This document shows positions 1 through 11,106 of a stretch of 64,000 nucleotides of DNA, in pieces. How positions within the stretch are numbered: position 1 is the first letter of the stretch; each line of letters starts with the position of its first letter. The notes beneath the pieces were generated by a model that did no database searches, was not told the origin of the DNA, and saw only the letters and a program-made list of their open reading frames with translations. The stretch is from Monosporascus cannonballus (Eukaryota; Ascomycota; Sordariomycetes; Xylariales), in assembly GCA_004154925.1 (NCBI GenBank), contig QJNS01000010.1, forward strand, positions 372,001 through 436,000, written 5' to 3'. Both the position numbers and the translations under genes were made by a program.

Positions 1-2978
1 TTATACCAATACCCGCAAAGGCGTCGGGCGTCGTCAAAAGGCGATTGAATATAGACTTGATATCACGTAATTAATTCAGACTCGAGTTGAAGCTCATTTC
101 TCAGTCTTCTCTACATGCGATGGTGAGCGGGTGCACACAACTTCACATCGCTAGATCATCCCAGGAATTGATGTGAGCATAGCGAGCGAGCGCATACGGA
201 CTCCTCGTTGAGATGCAACCATGAGCATACCCGGCCACCTCGCATCATCCAGCCTGGCGGCCGTATATTGCGGTCGCCTCGCACGGTTGCATACCAGCCT
301 TCGAGACACCTTAACAGAGCTTTTATTTCTCGCAATATATCCGCACAGGCGCATATGCATGTGTGCGGTGTCCACTGGTCACAGATGGCGTTCTTTCGCA
401 GGGGGTTCGGATTTGTCATCACTATCCCTATCCAGGGCACCATTCACTCCACGCTGAAGAGAAAAATCGAATTCCCACTTACATATCTCGAGCAATCCAT
501 CTATCCCATTCACCCGCATACACAACGGATGTATCCCTGCGGGTCCTCGATACCCAGCCAGCAGTCCAATGCAACGGTAAGTACCAGCGGAGGGCGCCCA
601 GAGGCACATAGGGGGCGGCTCTTCTCGGAATCCCTACCTACCTATGGTTATGACGGTGGTTGGTAAGTACTTCATTGCCGGCAGGGAGGTAGGCAGCATG
701 TGATGCCACCCTACCTTACCTTACCCTCGCCCGTTTAAGAACCTGCCCTCGAAGGAAAGCTGCCCCCGTTTCCTCCATTGGTGCCAAGTCAATCGTCGAC
801 CTCGTATTCCCGGCGCCGCACTCCACTTACACTGAGCGAGCGGCGCGGGGTCTTCATACTACGTAGCTGCCATACACGCCGCAGTGGACAGAAAAGAGTA
901 TTCTCGAGAGAATTGGGAAAGCGAGACAAGAGGCGTGACGGGCATGTGCGGTGATGGATGAAAAGTGATGTGACAGGGTGGGCGAATGAGGGGGGTTAGG
1001 GTTGGGTTGTATCGGGGCGGGCTGCGGTTCGAATGGAGAGTTTGTACTCCCGCATGTCTCTCTTGTTTCTCGTATACAATTTAGAAGCGTCGCTGTAACT
1101 GGATACGATTCTATCCCTCCGAGACAACCTGACTCCATTCGCACTTGTCTGGCTATGCGTGTTGGAGTAGAGCCTTTACCACGAGCTAACTGGGAACCGA
1201 GGTATGATGGCGTAAAACACGGACAGCCGAACCTTCGCATCCCCAGGTCGAAATCCAAATCCGCGCACCTTCGATTGTCGTCATCCAGGGTTCCTGTGTC
1301 GTTTCTCTCGAGAGAAAATCCTTCGGACGAGGCGAGGCCTCAGAGCGGGGCCGGGAGATAGAAAGGAAAAGGTAAGCCGCCATGGCTGCCAGAATAGTAA
1401 GCCAAGATAGGGCTCTTCTTCCTCCTACCCCTTGTCGGTCATGGGTCCAGGGTAGGGCCGGTAGGTACGTACAAGTACTGTAGGTAACAGGGTCCTTGTC
1501 CTTGGTTGTTACCGGCTGATGCCCTGTTTTGTCGTTACCGTCGTCGCCGGCGGAGACCGTAACATCCCGAGCCGTGCCTGCTTACCGTCACGTTATTCTT
1601 CGGCTGGGTACCTCGGCAACGCTCTCTAACCTCTCCCGTCTCGGCTCGCTTGGAAGAAGTCGGCGATTTCATCTGCCGTACGAGAGGACACCGCTTGTAC
1701 GACTGAAGTGTCTGCTTAATCCCCAAGCAGTAGCTACCTATGAGATAAATAAAACGGATAGCGTAGGAACGTCTAGACCCGTCTGTATGTGAAATATGTA
1801 CAATTGGCGTATGCAATGGATCCCCTTACCGTATCACCGCTGGTAAGATGCGGCGAGGTTGAAGAACAGCCAGTTACTCGTTCGTCTAATAAGTACCTGC
1901 CATCAGCAGCCACACATAGTGCATCGAGTCACACAGCACCGCAACACATCGCATTCGTCGCAGTATCTTGCTTGCTTACACAATCATTACCATCAGCACC
2001 TACATACTAGCCCTCCAGCTGCCCCATTCTGCCATGGATCCCGAAGGCGGGGTAGGTTGAGGGGGGTAACATCGGATCGATTCAATAATGTCTTCCTTCC
2101 TCTCGGTATTGATTGATCGCGTGGTCTTCCCAGAATCAACCGACCGACCGGGGCGAACAACGGGACCAGCCAGGTAAGCGCCGAACCGGCCGCACAAGCC
2201 AACACGACGGTGGCGGCCCGAGGCAGGCATTCGTCTGCGGGGAGTAAGTATCACCACCACTGCTACTTCTGTAAGTATGTAAGCAAGGCTCAACAAGTCC
2301 TCTCTCCCTTTTCCCCTCGCTTATATAGGTAGACGCATACGAGCGCACGAGTAAAGGAAAAGGCGATGAGGGCGCACATGATTAAATTCGTAGGTACCGC
2401 CTCGCTTCCCATCACAGACGAGTAGAGAAAAAGTAGTAGTAGGTGATACACTGTCAACAAGCAAATACAGTCACTACGTCGCCACCAACACCCAGCCTTC
2501 TCGTTTCCATACAAGCACGTGGTTGGACCATGAGGCTACGCGTCCTGACACCTGGTAGTATAGTATGTACGAGAGGGCGTCAGACATCCCATGATTCGGT
2601 CCGCTAGTTTTCTTGTCATCGGCGAACGATGGTGAGAAGAGAGCTAAACGGGGCCTTAATTTTTTAGGTCCAACGCATTATGTCATTACTAGACGGCTAT
2701 TGGATTTGTTTATTGAACATGCAGTACACGCGTGCCATGGAGGGCAATTGATGCGCATGGTCGTACTCGAGCTGAGGGCGTAACTTAGCATTGGTGGTAA
2801 GAAGCCTCTTCTCTCGACGCTCCAATCCACTCATTATACGAGAAACGGCATCCGACACGAGCGCTTTTCGTATGTATGGATATATTGTAACACGACACCA
2901 GGCGGGGGCTTTAGAACTCGTAAAACACCGTCGGGCCCCCTTCCCTTTCCTTTGGTTCGTCCACACAGCATCCCAGCG
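1..2978. other. Left intergenic region, no recognisable gene
   Basis: About 3 kb without a reading frame that resembles a known protein family or that chains through plausible splice sites. Open frames here are short, overlap on both strands and have shadow-like composition. The right end is the 3' flank of CDC23. A gene of an unfamiliar family cannot be excluded. Confidence 0.5.
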
Positions 2979-5220
2979 TCAGGACGGAGGGCCCATGTCG
3001 GCGGCGTCGAGCCGGGACCTGACCTCTCGTATGAGGGCCTTGGCCTCCTCGACCTCGACGCCATCCTGGCACAGCTCGTTGGCGAGGCGGTGCGCCGTGG
3101 CGTAGTCCTCTACGCGCATGGCGTGGCGCGCGAGCCACATCCTCGCCTTGCTAGTGGCGGCCGTGACCCCGGTGCCCCCCTCGCCGCCGCCGCCGCCGCC
3201 ACCTCCTGCTCCGGGTCCGGCGCGCCCGCCGCCGTCCCCGCCGCCGTCGTCGTCCGACCCGGGCGGTGGCGAGTCGTTGTGGATTGCGATGCTCTCCCCA
3301 GGCGCCGCACCCTGGTTCTCCCCCGCCGCTCCCCCGCCGCCATCCTCCTGCGCCACGCACATCTCCATGTACGTCTTGGCGTCCTCCTCCTCGCCGAGGC
3401 TGTCGTACATTGTGGCGATCTGTAGCAGGATCTCGGGGTCCATGTTTGCGCCGCGCATGCTGCCCGTGCCGCTGCCGAAGCTGCTGCCCGCGTCGTAGTA
3501 GCTCTCGGCAAGCAGCGCCCGCTTGAGGGCCTTGATGCCATCTTGGTTCCGGTTCATTCGCTGCAGGCAGGAGCCGACCGCCATCCACATCTTGCCGTCC
3601 CACGGCCGTAGGCCCGCCGCCTTCTTGTAGTACCAGAGCGCGTATGCGTGCATCTCGAGTACCTCGTATGTCTGTCCTAGCCCATACCACGCGCGGTAAT
3701 CGCGGCGATTGACGTCGACGGCGCGCCGGTACGACTCGATTGCCGCGTGCGTATTCTTGAGCTCCACGTATTCGTGGCCCATCAGCGTCCAGGCAGACAG
3801 GCACGACCGATCTAGAGTTAGTGCCCGACGGAAGTACTGCACTGCTTTCTCATGGAGGGAAAGTAGCGAATAATAGTTGCCAATGACGACACATGACTCT
3901 GGACGAAACTTGTCGACGCTGCTGCAAAGATGGGCCAAGAACGCGAGCTTCGGCCGCAGGTTCATGACATAGAGTATATTGGAATAATGGTCCAAGGAAT
4001 CGAGCCGGTGCGGATGTAACGAGAGGAGGTGACTAAAGCGTTGTTCTGCTGCTACGAGGTCCTTGGCGTGGTATGAGAGTAAGGCATCGCACGTTAGGAG
4101 GAACGAAGAGTTCGGAAATATGTTTAAGAGTTGGTCCAGGGAGTTCGCAAGGTTGGCGTCGTGTTGGTACAGCTCCAGAGATGTATGTATGTGGAACATG
4201 AAGGAGACAATGTTCTGCGGTAGTCTGGGCATTATCCGGTTAAGCTGGAAATATGTCAGCTAGGTCACCGATGATGCCGCGGGCTACCGACATCTTCAAG
4301 TCTTGATATTAAGGAGGTTATCTCCAACCAACAACTCCAGTTCATGGGGAAGAGATGGACGCTACGGATGAGCCAATATAAGGCCAACTCCTCGTTCTTC
4401 TCCTTTACGAGAACCATGCCGTATCTGCGGGAAACGTCAGCTTCGACAGGGTCGCGTAGCGTGCGTGCCGTGGCATACAAATATTCTAACCAGCCTTGGC
4501 CGTCCTCATATTCCCCGTCTTCCGTCTTCCGCTCCTCGAACCACGCATCCAGGAACCGGCTCACTGTGAGTAGCTGCTTGTTGACACAGGTGCCGAGGTC
4601 CTGGGGGCCCATGACCATTTCGGCATCCTCATCTCTCCTCTTCTCGCCGGACAGGAATTTGGCGTATAGGGCGAGAAATAAGCTTCGCTGGCTTAGTTTG
4701 GGGAGTGTCTGTCCAATGTCCGTTGTTGGATTGCCCGCGGTAGCTTTTCCCTTCCCCTTTCCTTTAGGTGTTGACTTGGCAGCTTCCCCCGGGGTTGTAA
4801 TGCCAGCCAGGGTAGAGTCCGAAAGGAACATGGCTGCGCAACGGTCGTATTCACGGCAGTCGAAGAAGGACTTGGCTAGCAGGTATTTGTTTACTTCCTT
4901 AGCCTCCAGTAACGCCTCTTCGGGATCTGGGTTAGGAGCGAAGGCTGGGGATGTAAAGCTGTTCGGAGCATCGGACAGTTCCGTGTCATCGAGGGACATG
5001 TCAGGTTCGGGTTCGGGAATCGAATTCAGCAACTCGGCTGCCCTAGGAAGAAGGCGTATTTAGCAGGATAGTCTCTACATGTCTATCTAAGTAGGTAATT
5101 CTAGGAGGGAGGTGTAAATTACCATTTTGATGATTGGTATAAGCATCTTTCGGAGCACTTCAAAACCGCCTCCTGCAAGGCGCTACGAAGCTGGGACGTC
5201 TCCCGGTCATTCAGCGACAT
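2979..5220 (-). CDS. cdc23: Anaphase-promoting complex subunit 8 (Cdc23), TPR protein
   Basis: TPR scaffold subunit of the APC/C ubiquitin ligase, which drives cyclin and securin destruction in the nucleus. I read three exons: 5220-5123, 5042-4292 and 4244-2979, giving about 704 aa. An N-terminal Cdc23-type helical region is followed by tandem TPRs in exon 3, with family-typical blocks such as SCVVIGNYYSLLSLHEKAV, LMGHEYVELKNTHAAIESYR and YRAWYGLGQTYEVLEMHAYA. The first intron (5043-5122) has GTAATT/TAG ends and restores KWAAELL. The second (4245-4291, 47 nt) only keeps frame with a weak GTCGGT donor, but its acceptor follows a good CTGAC branch site. The C-terminal TPR region is interrupted by a long Gly/Pro/Asp-rich low-complexity insert. 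The start was chosen as the methionine of MSLNDRETSQL. It is divergent from ERG20 across 1.6 kb. Identity is strong; the second intron donor is less sure. Confidence 0.93.
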
Positions 5221-5906
5221 GGCGATTGGACTGTTACGAGGAGGCTGGCAGGCAACGCATTGTTCGAAGTGCAATGGCTCCTCAACTGGAAGATGGCAGT
5301 CGTCCAAGCTGTACGCGCCGTGTTCTAGACGCGACACTTGCCAGCAGGCGAGGTGTTAACTTGGGCCGTATTAAACGCTGCGTCGCTCAGCTTCGCTAGG
5401 CAAGAGACACGATATGTTTCAATAATTGATGAAGCTTCTCATCTTCCATAAGCTGTATTGCGTGTCGTCGTCAAATTGTCTAACATTGCGCCTCGGAGAG
5501 GGTATTCCCACAATTACATATGTGCATGTAATAATAATAGTAAGAGTAGAACTTGGAAGTAGCTGCCCCTCGATGCTGCAGTCAGAAGTCAATGTTGGGC
5601 ACTGCCGTCATGTACCGAAACCCCACATGCAGATTACCCATTATCTGCATTAAGCTACAATGCATATACACAATGTCGTTATCAGGGTTGTGGAACCATG
5701 TACTATGTATCTCCCTTTTTTGAGAATCGAAATTTGCTTGATCTTCCGTATTATAGAGTATGGTAATTCTCACCGCCTTAATATCCGTACGCCCTCTCCT
5801 TGCCCAGATACATTACTGGATTTATACGTACGAGGTAAGTTGCCTTCGGAGAGCCTATCTCTACAGCCAATGGGAGGACCCCGCTACTCGTCAGGCCTAC
5901 TTAGTA

Positions 5907-6252
5907 AAACGCCTCTGACTAGTCGAGGAGCTCCAAATGGAAAAACGTGCATACAATTAACCCTATATATAAACTGAGAGGGAAACTAAGTACCTAGGGT
6001 ACGAAGTGCTTCGTCATTCTACATTACCGCACCATTAATACCGACGGACTTATAGCTTATAGGGACTATATATAATAGGTTCGTATGCAACCAGTGATAT
6101 TAAATGAAAGTTATTGTATATGGTCAGGGCAGGCGGTATACCTTCTTTTATATGGGAAATACTAAAATTATGTAGCTCCAATAATTTCCCGTTTTGGATG
6201 TCTGGTTTATCTGAAGTCCATGACTAGGTACCCTAGTCAGAGGCGCCTTTAG
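5907..6252. mobile_element. MITE-like element bounded by inverted repeats
   Basis: The left end at about 5909-5926 reads TAAAACGCCTCTGACTAG. The complement of the right end at about 6232-6252 reads CTAAAGGCGCCTCTGACTAG. The two agree at nearly every position over about 18 bp. The interior of about 310 bp is AT-rich, non-coding and internally palindromic. A related terminal sequence (AGAGGCGCCTTTAGCG) lies at about 33838-33853, and a weaker one near 36631. Size, terminal repeats and dispersed ends suggest a degenerate non-autonomous DNA transposon. No target-site duplication was confirmed. Confidence 0.4.
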
Positions 6253-6716
6253 CCCTGACGATCAGGAAATCAGTTAGGTACAGTACCGAAGCTACTTCTA
6301 CATACAATGTAACAGGCGTCTAAAGATAAATAATTGAGATATATCCAGTCTGTCTTTAGGGAATCTCTAGGTGATAGCTTTACAGCACCTAACAGGGATG
6401 TGCATTACTCATGCTTATGGGCATGCAATGGTGTATTCACTTCTTATGGAAATGACTGCCGATGTGATGGCACGTCGCTTATACACATAGGGCCTGAGAG
6501 CGATGGTCTTTCAGGCTGGGGGTGTTCGAGGTGGACCCCTACGCTACTTGTACCTGCTAGCTGATTGCTGTGCAAGTACTCAGTGGCGTGCCCCTCCACG
6601 TTTAAGGCCGGCCAGAGGAGCTTTATGGCGCTGATAAAATGATAAACGATCACCCATTCATCCCAAGTCGCCAGCCAGCGTTCTTTACTTTCTTTGGACG
6701 TTAAGGTCACTGCACC

Positions 6717-6745
6717 CCTCTCTTTCTCTCTCTCTCTCTCACTCT
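6717..6745 (+). repeat. TC-rich tract in ERG20 leader
   Basis: A CT dinucleotide run sits 55-85 nt before the ERG20 start codon. Pyrimidine tracts like this are common near transcription starts of highly expressed fungal genes, so it may mark the core promoter or 5' UTR. That role is inferred from position only. Confidence 0.5.
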
Positions 6746-6801
6746 CACAGACTTGATATTGATAGACTGGATTCGATTCTTCGTTTCCTCAGCTTTACAA
6801 G

Positions 6802-7926
6802 ATGGCGAAGAAGACTACTCTCCAGGAATTCGAGTCAGTCTTTCCTAAGCTCGAGGCCGATCTGCTCGAGTGGGCAAAGGGGTATAAACTCCCCCAGGAG
6901 CAATTGGATTGGTACAAGAAGGTCAGTCAGCCTTGCATTGATATCATATTCTTTCCTCTCGTGACATTATCCTTATTAGCGCCTTTACTAACCCGTGTGT
7001 AGTCCCTCGAGGTCAACGCTCTCGGCGGAAAATGTAACCGCGGCATGTCAGTTCCCGACTCGGTCTCCCTCCTCCTAGGGAAGCCCCTATCCGAAGACGA
7101 ATACTTCAAGGCGGCCACCCTGGGGTGGTTGATAGAGCTCCTACAGGCCTTCTTCCTTGTCTCCGATGATATTATGGACTCGAGCATTACGCGCCGTGGA
7201 AAGCCCTGCTGGTACCGTCAGGAGGGTGTCGGCATGATCGCTATCAACGATGCGTTCCTGCTCGAATCGGCCATCTACCAGCTTCTGAAGAAGCATTTCA
7301 GGTCCCATCCCCGCTATCTCGACATGATGGAGCTGTTCCACGAGGTTACCTACCAGACGGAACTTGGCCAGCTGTGCGATCTCCTCACCGCTCCCGAGGA
7401 AGACGTCAACCTTGACAACTTCAGCATGGAAAAGTACACCTTCATTGTCATCTACAAGACAGCTTACTACAGCTTCTACTTGCCCGTGGCCCTCGCGCTG
7501 CACATGCTCGACCTCGGCACACCCAAGAACCTGAAGCAAGCCGAGGACATCCTCATCCCCATGGGCGAGTACTTCCAGATCCAGGACGACTACCTGGACA
7601 ACTTCGGTCTGCCCGAGCACATCGGCAAGATCGGTACCGACATCATGGACAACAAGTGCTCCTGGCTGGTGAACCAGGCCCTGAAGCAGGCGACGCCCGA
7701 ACAGCGCAAGGTCCTCGAGGACCACTATGGCCGAAAGGACAAGGCCCACGAGGCCGAGGTCAAGAAGCTGTACGACGAGATGAACCTCAAGAAGCTGTAC
7801 GAGGACTACGAGGAGAAGCGCGTCGGCGAGATCAAGAACATGATCAGCCAGGTCGACGAGAGCGAAGGCCTCAAGAAGGGCGCCTTCGAGGCCTTCTTGG
7901 CCAAGATCTACAAGAGAAGCAAGTAG
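6802..7926 (+). CDS. erg20: Farnesyl diphosphate synthase
   Basis: Cytosolic trans-prenyltransferase that joins IPP with DMAPP and then GPP to make FPP for sterols, dolichol, haem A/ubiquinone side chains and prenylation. Two exons, 6802-6921 and 7003-7926, encode 347 aa, the usual family length. The single phase-0 intron has a GTCAGT donor, an ACTAAC branch site and a TAG acceptor, and it restores [17 protein letters not shown]. The first aspartate-rich motif is DDIMD at about residues 95-99. The second is DDYLD at about 235-239. The [17 protein letters not shown] block before motif 1 has the aromatic positions typical of FPP rather than GGPP synthases. The C-terminus is YKRSK. It is divergent from CDC23 and has a TC-rich leader. 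Nothing suggests it belongs to a secondary-metabolite cluster. Confidence 0.97.
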
Positions 7927-8449
7927 AAAATTGCATCTAGTGCCACCAAAACCCTATGATTAGGCCGAAGGGATATCATTTGGGCTGCCTTAGATCTTAA
8001 TACTCATTATTATTATTTTTATCCCATCAAACGAGCCTTAATCTCGGTGGAGATATTTCGCATATCAGGACCAGTATCTCAAGGACCAGCCTCGAAATAA
8101 TCTCGAAAGATTCAACATATAGTGCTTGCCGTCGTCGGCCCGTCGGATAAACTGAATATTACCGGTTCTCTCAACTTATATGCTTCGGTGAACGGAGCGA
8201 AACTCGTCCTTGTGGAACAATGGGCTGCGTTTCCTGGTCGCCCGGGGCGGAAGACCCGAGGTATACTTAGCCGCTCAGCCAGGTTGGGTCCAGCTCGAAC
8301 AAAAGCAGTAATCATGAACAGCCAGCTACGACCTCCCCCTTTCACGCAGATCCAGGTGACGTGCAATTTCGATTTGTCCGCGTCGTGACTCAGCTGTGTC
8401 TCATTCATCTCACGCTTCACTACTGGGTAAAGTTAACCCTCCTCGGCGG

Positions 8450-8660
8450 CAAAAGTCCAAATCCACCAGTACAGTGCAGACCCAAGACCCCAGGTCTCTC
8501 GTCCCATTGCTGTGTGACGCAACATGGTAGCATCGTCTTAACCGTCACCTCCCTTCTCCTATCGTTCGGGAAAGGCGTCCAGAGACCAACCCCGCTTGAC
8601 GGGCCGAATCACTGTTAAACCATACGATCGAGCACTCTCTCGTCAGTTTCATATTATTCA
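8450..8660 (+). repeat. Dispersed degenerate repeat, copy 1
   Basis: About 200 bp aligning co-linearly with 27245-27470. Shared blocks include ATGGTARCATCKTCTTAA, CGTCACCTC, CCGAATCAC and CTCGYCAGYTTCA, at roughly 70 per cent identity by eye. At the other copy the repeat lies directly before the start of a gene relic, so this copy may be a duplicated promoter region that has lost its gene. Confidence 0.55.
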
Positions 8661-9017
8661 TCCATCATCATTGAGTGGACAGAGACGAGTGCCGGTGCCC
8701 CGTTCTAGCAGGCCACAGCTAGATAAATATCGTTCCGACTTCATAAGCCCGGGGAAGCGCCAGGGCTGACTACCCAGAACCGCGCCACCGGAATCACCTC
8801 TGCAAGCTCGGTAGTCGGGGGGAATATCTAATTATGCATCATGCTCTTAAAGATATCGTGTGTCTCTGGGCTCGAGGCACCCTCCAATGCTTTCTGCTAA
8901 ACTCTAGGTTTATTAAGGAAAGGTCACAGGTGCCTAGAGACAAGACTTAGTGTATCGCCAATCACCCCGAGCAGTTCCTCATATCCTCGAGGGCTAGTAG
9001 ACCGAGTAACAGACTTG

Positions 9018-9340
9018 CTAGTCGTCGTTAACAATACGTCCCCCAATAACGTAAGCTCGCATGAGATCTCCGTCAAGTTCAAACAGCGTCCAGCGATGAT
9101 AGAAGGCGCCATAATAACGAATGCTCAGGGGATGTTCACGAACCCATCTGTCCGTCTTGAGGTAAGTGGAGGTGTTTCTGGCGAGGACCGCCTGGCAGGG
9201 TTCCACGGGACGCCAGTCAAGAGCGTCCTTCCGTTCGTATCTGACGGCATCTATGATCTTCGGGCCTCTGTTGATGCCCGAAATTTTCTGGAAGTCGTCA
9301 AGGCCGATTTTCAGGTCGTCGAGGCCACCTAGAATAAAAA
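9018..9340 (-). pseudogene. Possible coding remnant, family unknown
   Basis: On the minus strand an uninterrupted stretch of about 105 residues has protein-like composition: balanced residues, aromatic positions, and an ending of the form LMRAYVIGGRIVNDD then stop. I cannot place it in a family, and no matching upstream exon was found. The plus strand is also open across this interval, which weakens the case. It could be the 3' end of a decayed gene or chance. Confidence 0.22.
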
Positions 9341-10150
9341 AGCACGGTGCCTTTATTGGGAACACAGGAGAATGTTGCTGCAATCGGGGGAAGGTGCGCG
9401 AGCTCGTTGCGATTATTTTCGCCCAAAAATATTCAGGCAACGTCCAGTAGTGCAGCGCATAATATCTGCAGCTTCAACCGGTCCTCCGACTCCATACCGA
9501 CATCGCGGGTGCTTTCCAGGGTACCTGGGACTCAGTATCTTGTGCCTCCGGCGGCTCTGGTTGGGCCAGAGTCCGAGGCGCCGCACTCCACTGGTGGGCT
9601 GTTGGGTGAATTCTGTACGGTAGGCACTGGCGACCGTGACCCGAGTTGCGCCATGATCCCACTTAACTTTCTGAAATTCTTGTGAATGGGAAGGGGGAGA
9701 AACAGGGGGATTCGGATGACGAGTGGACGTTCTCGAGTGACCTGCATATCATGTTTTGAGAGACGACCTTCGGCGGAAGAACAGGTAGCTTGTGTTGATT
9801 GGGAAGAAATCAGTCAGAGACAGGAGCCATATAATGGCAGGCCATCGTTTTCTCTCATGGGGTCCCTAGCATAGCAATCTAAGCCCAGGGCTTATGGGCC
9901 ATCAAAAGCTTATTGAAGACGTTCCAAGCGATCTTCAAACTAAAAAGGTGATAGATTGGCAGCGGATTGTGCGGCCTGACCCTACCACCATTTATCCATG
10001 CAAAGAGAAGCTCTAAGCAAAGCTTTGAAAGGGGAAAGTTAAATATTATATGGTTGGTGGGAGCCGTAATAGAGAGCCAGAACCCTGAGACCTCGAGTTA
10101 TCAAATACTTAGCACACAGACATGGACACCACGGTCGTCTTAGCCCCTGG

Positions 10151-10740
10151 TCAGCCAGCCAACCACAAAACCGTCTGTCGCCATCCCGCACTTATCCTAC
10201 TCATATACACACACGCGCGCAGATTCACACATCCCATCCGCTCAGCGAACTTCGTCCCCATCCTCTCCTCCGAGACGTCGAGGAGGACGACGAGCTCCTG
10301 CATGAACGCGTCGTCGAGGATGTAGGAGCCCTCGCCCCCGGCGCCGGCGCCGACGCCCGACAAGCACCGCCATCCGCGCTCCGTCTCCGGCGGGATCATG
10401 CTGATCGAGTGCGTGCGCAGCGCCCTGTCGCTGCCGCCGACCAGCACCTCCAGCGCCGGCTGCGCCGCGTCGCACGCCACCGTATACGCCATCCCGTCGC
10501 CGGCCGCCCGGTACGCCGCGTTGATGGCCGCCGCTACCTCGCGCGGGAATAAGTCGATCATGGTGCCGGAATCCACGAGCATGTCGGGCAGCCCGGTCGC
10601 CGCGGTCGTCGGTGAGGTGGAGGTGGGGAGTGGAGTTCCACGATACAGAGGCGGTGGAGTTGGAGGTGGAGGTCGCGGCGGGGGGGCAGCGGGGGCCTCC
10701 TGTAAACATGCAGGCCCCGGCCCCTAGATTCTAATTTGTG
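10151..10740 (-). pseudogene. Pepsin-like aspartic protease C-terminal fragment
   Basis: The minus-strand frame from 10582 to 10151 matches the C-terminal lobe of family A1 peptidases. It has the second catalytic motif in LVDSGTMIDLFP and a terminal block of the form YILDDAFMQELVVLLDV, equivalent to the usual ILGDAFLR..YVVFD strand. Upstream the frame stays open through a Pro/Thr-rich stretch to a plausible acceptor (TTTACAG) near 10703. No N-terminal lobe with the first DTG motif was found in the following kilobase. The last 20 or so residues (ACVYMSRISAGWRQT...) look like read-through. GC content is much higher than in the flanks. It is most simply a truncated gene; an undetected upstream exon is the alternative. 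Confidence 0.5.
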
Positions 10741-11106
10741 TTCCGGAGACCTGGTGACGAGGAAATTGAATGCGAGTATTGTATATGTATAGTCTCTGCC
10801 TACTTGGCAGACATAACCATATATACCTTTCAGGCCACGTACGGATGCTAGTCCTCAATCCGCGCATAGAAAATATCGCATATCGGCGGCACCCGCCCGT
10901 TATCCAGATAGAGAAGGGTAGATGCAGAGCTCTTCAGGATCTTCGTCTCAATTCATCTCATCGCTCAAACCAGGGTATTTCCTATATACTACCGACCAAC
11001 CAATGAGTCATCAATCGACCAACCCGTCAACCACTCAGCATTCACTTAGCACCCATCATCCTCTATATCCCACTTCTACCGCTACTTCTACTCCTACTCC
11101 TATTTC
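10741..11106. other. Short intergenic region before TRS120 stop
   Basis: About 370 bp between the protease fragment and the 3' end of TRS120, CT-rich near 11040-11110. No gene or RNA was recognised. Confidence 0.5.

Larger units (their letters stand above)
5221..6801. other. Divergent CDC23/ERG20 intergenic region
   Basis: AT-rich spacer of 1.6 kb between two divergent genes. It holds the inverted-repeat element at 5907-6252 and the TC-rich leader just before ERG20. No coding potential was recognised. Confidence 0.6.
7927..10150. other. Decayed intergenic region
   Basis: About 2.2 kb after ERG20 without an intact gene. It contains one copy of a dispersed degenerate repeat (8450-8660) and a minus-strand open stretch at about 9018-9340 with coding-like composition. 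Otherwise nothing was recognised. Confidence 0.55.

Noticed and set aside
208..666. Plus-strand open frame of about 150 codons near the left edge
   Set aside because: Overlapping open frames on both strands, no domain pattern, and no continuation through splice sites.
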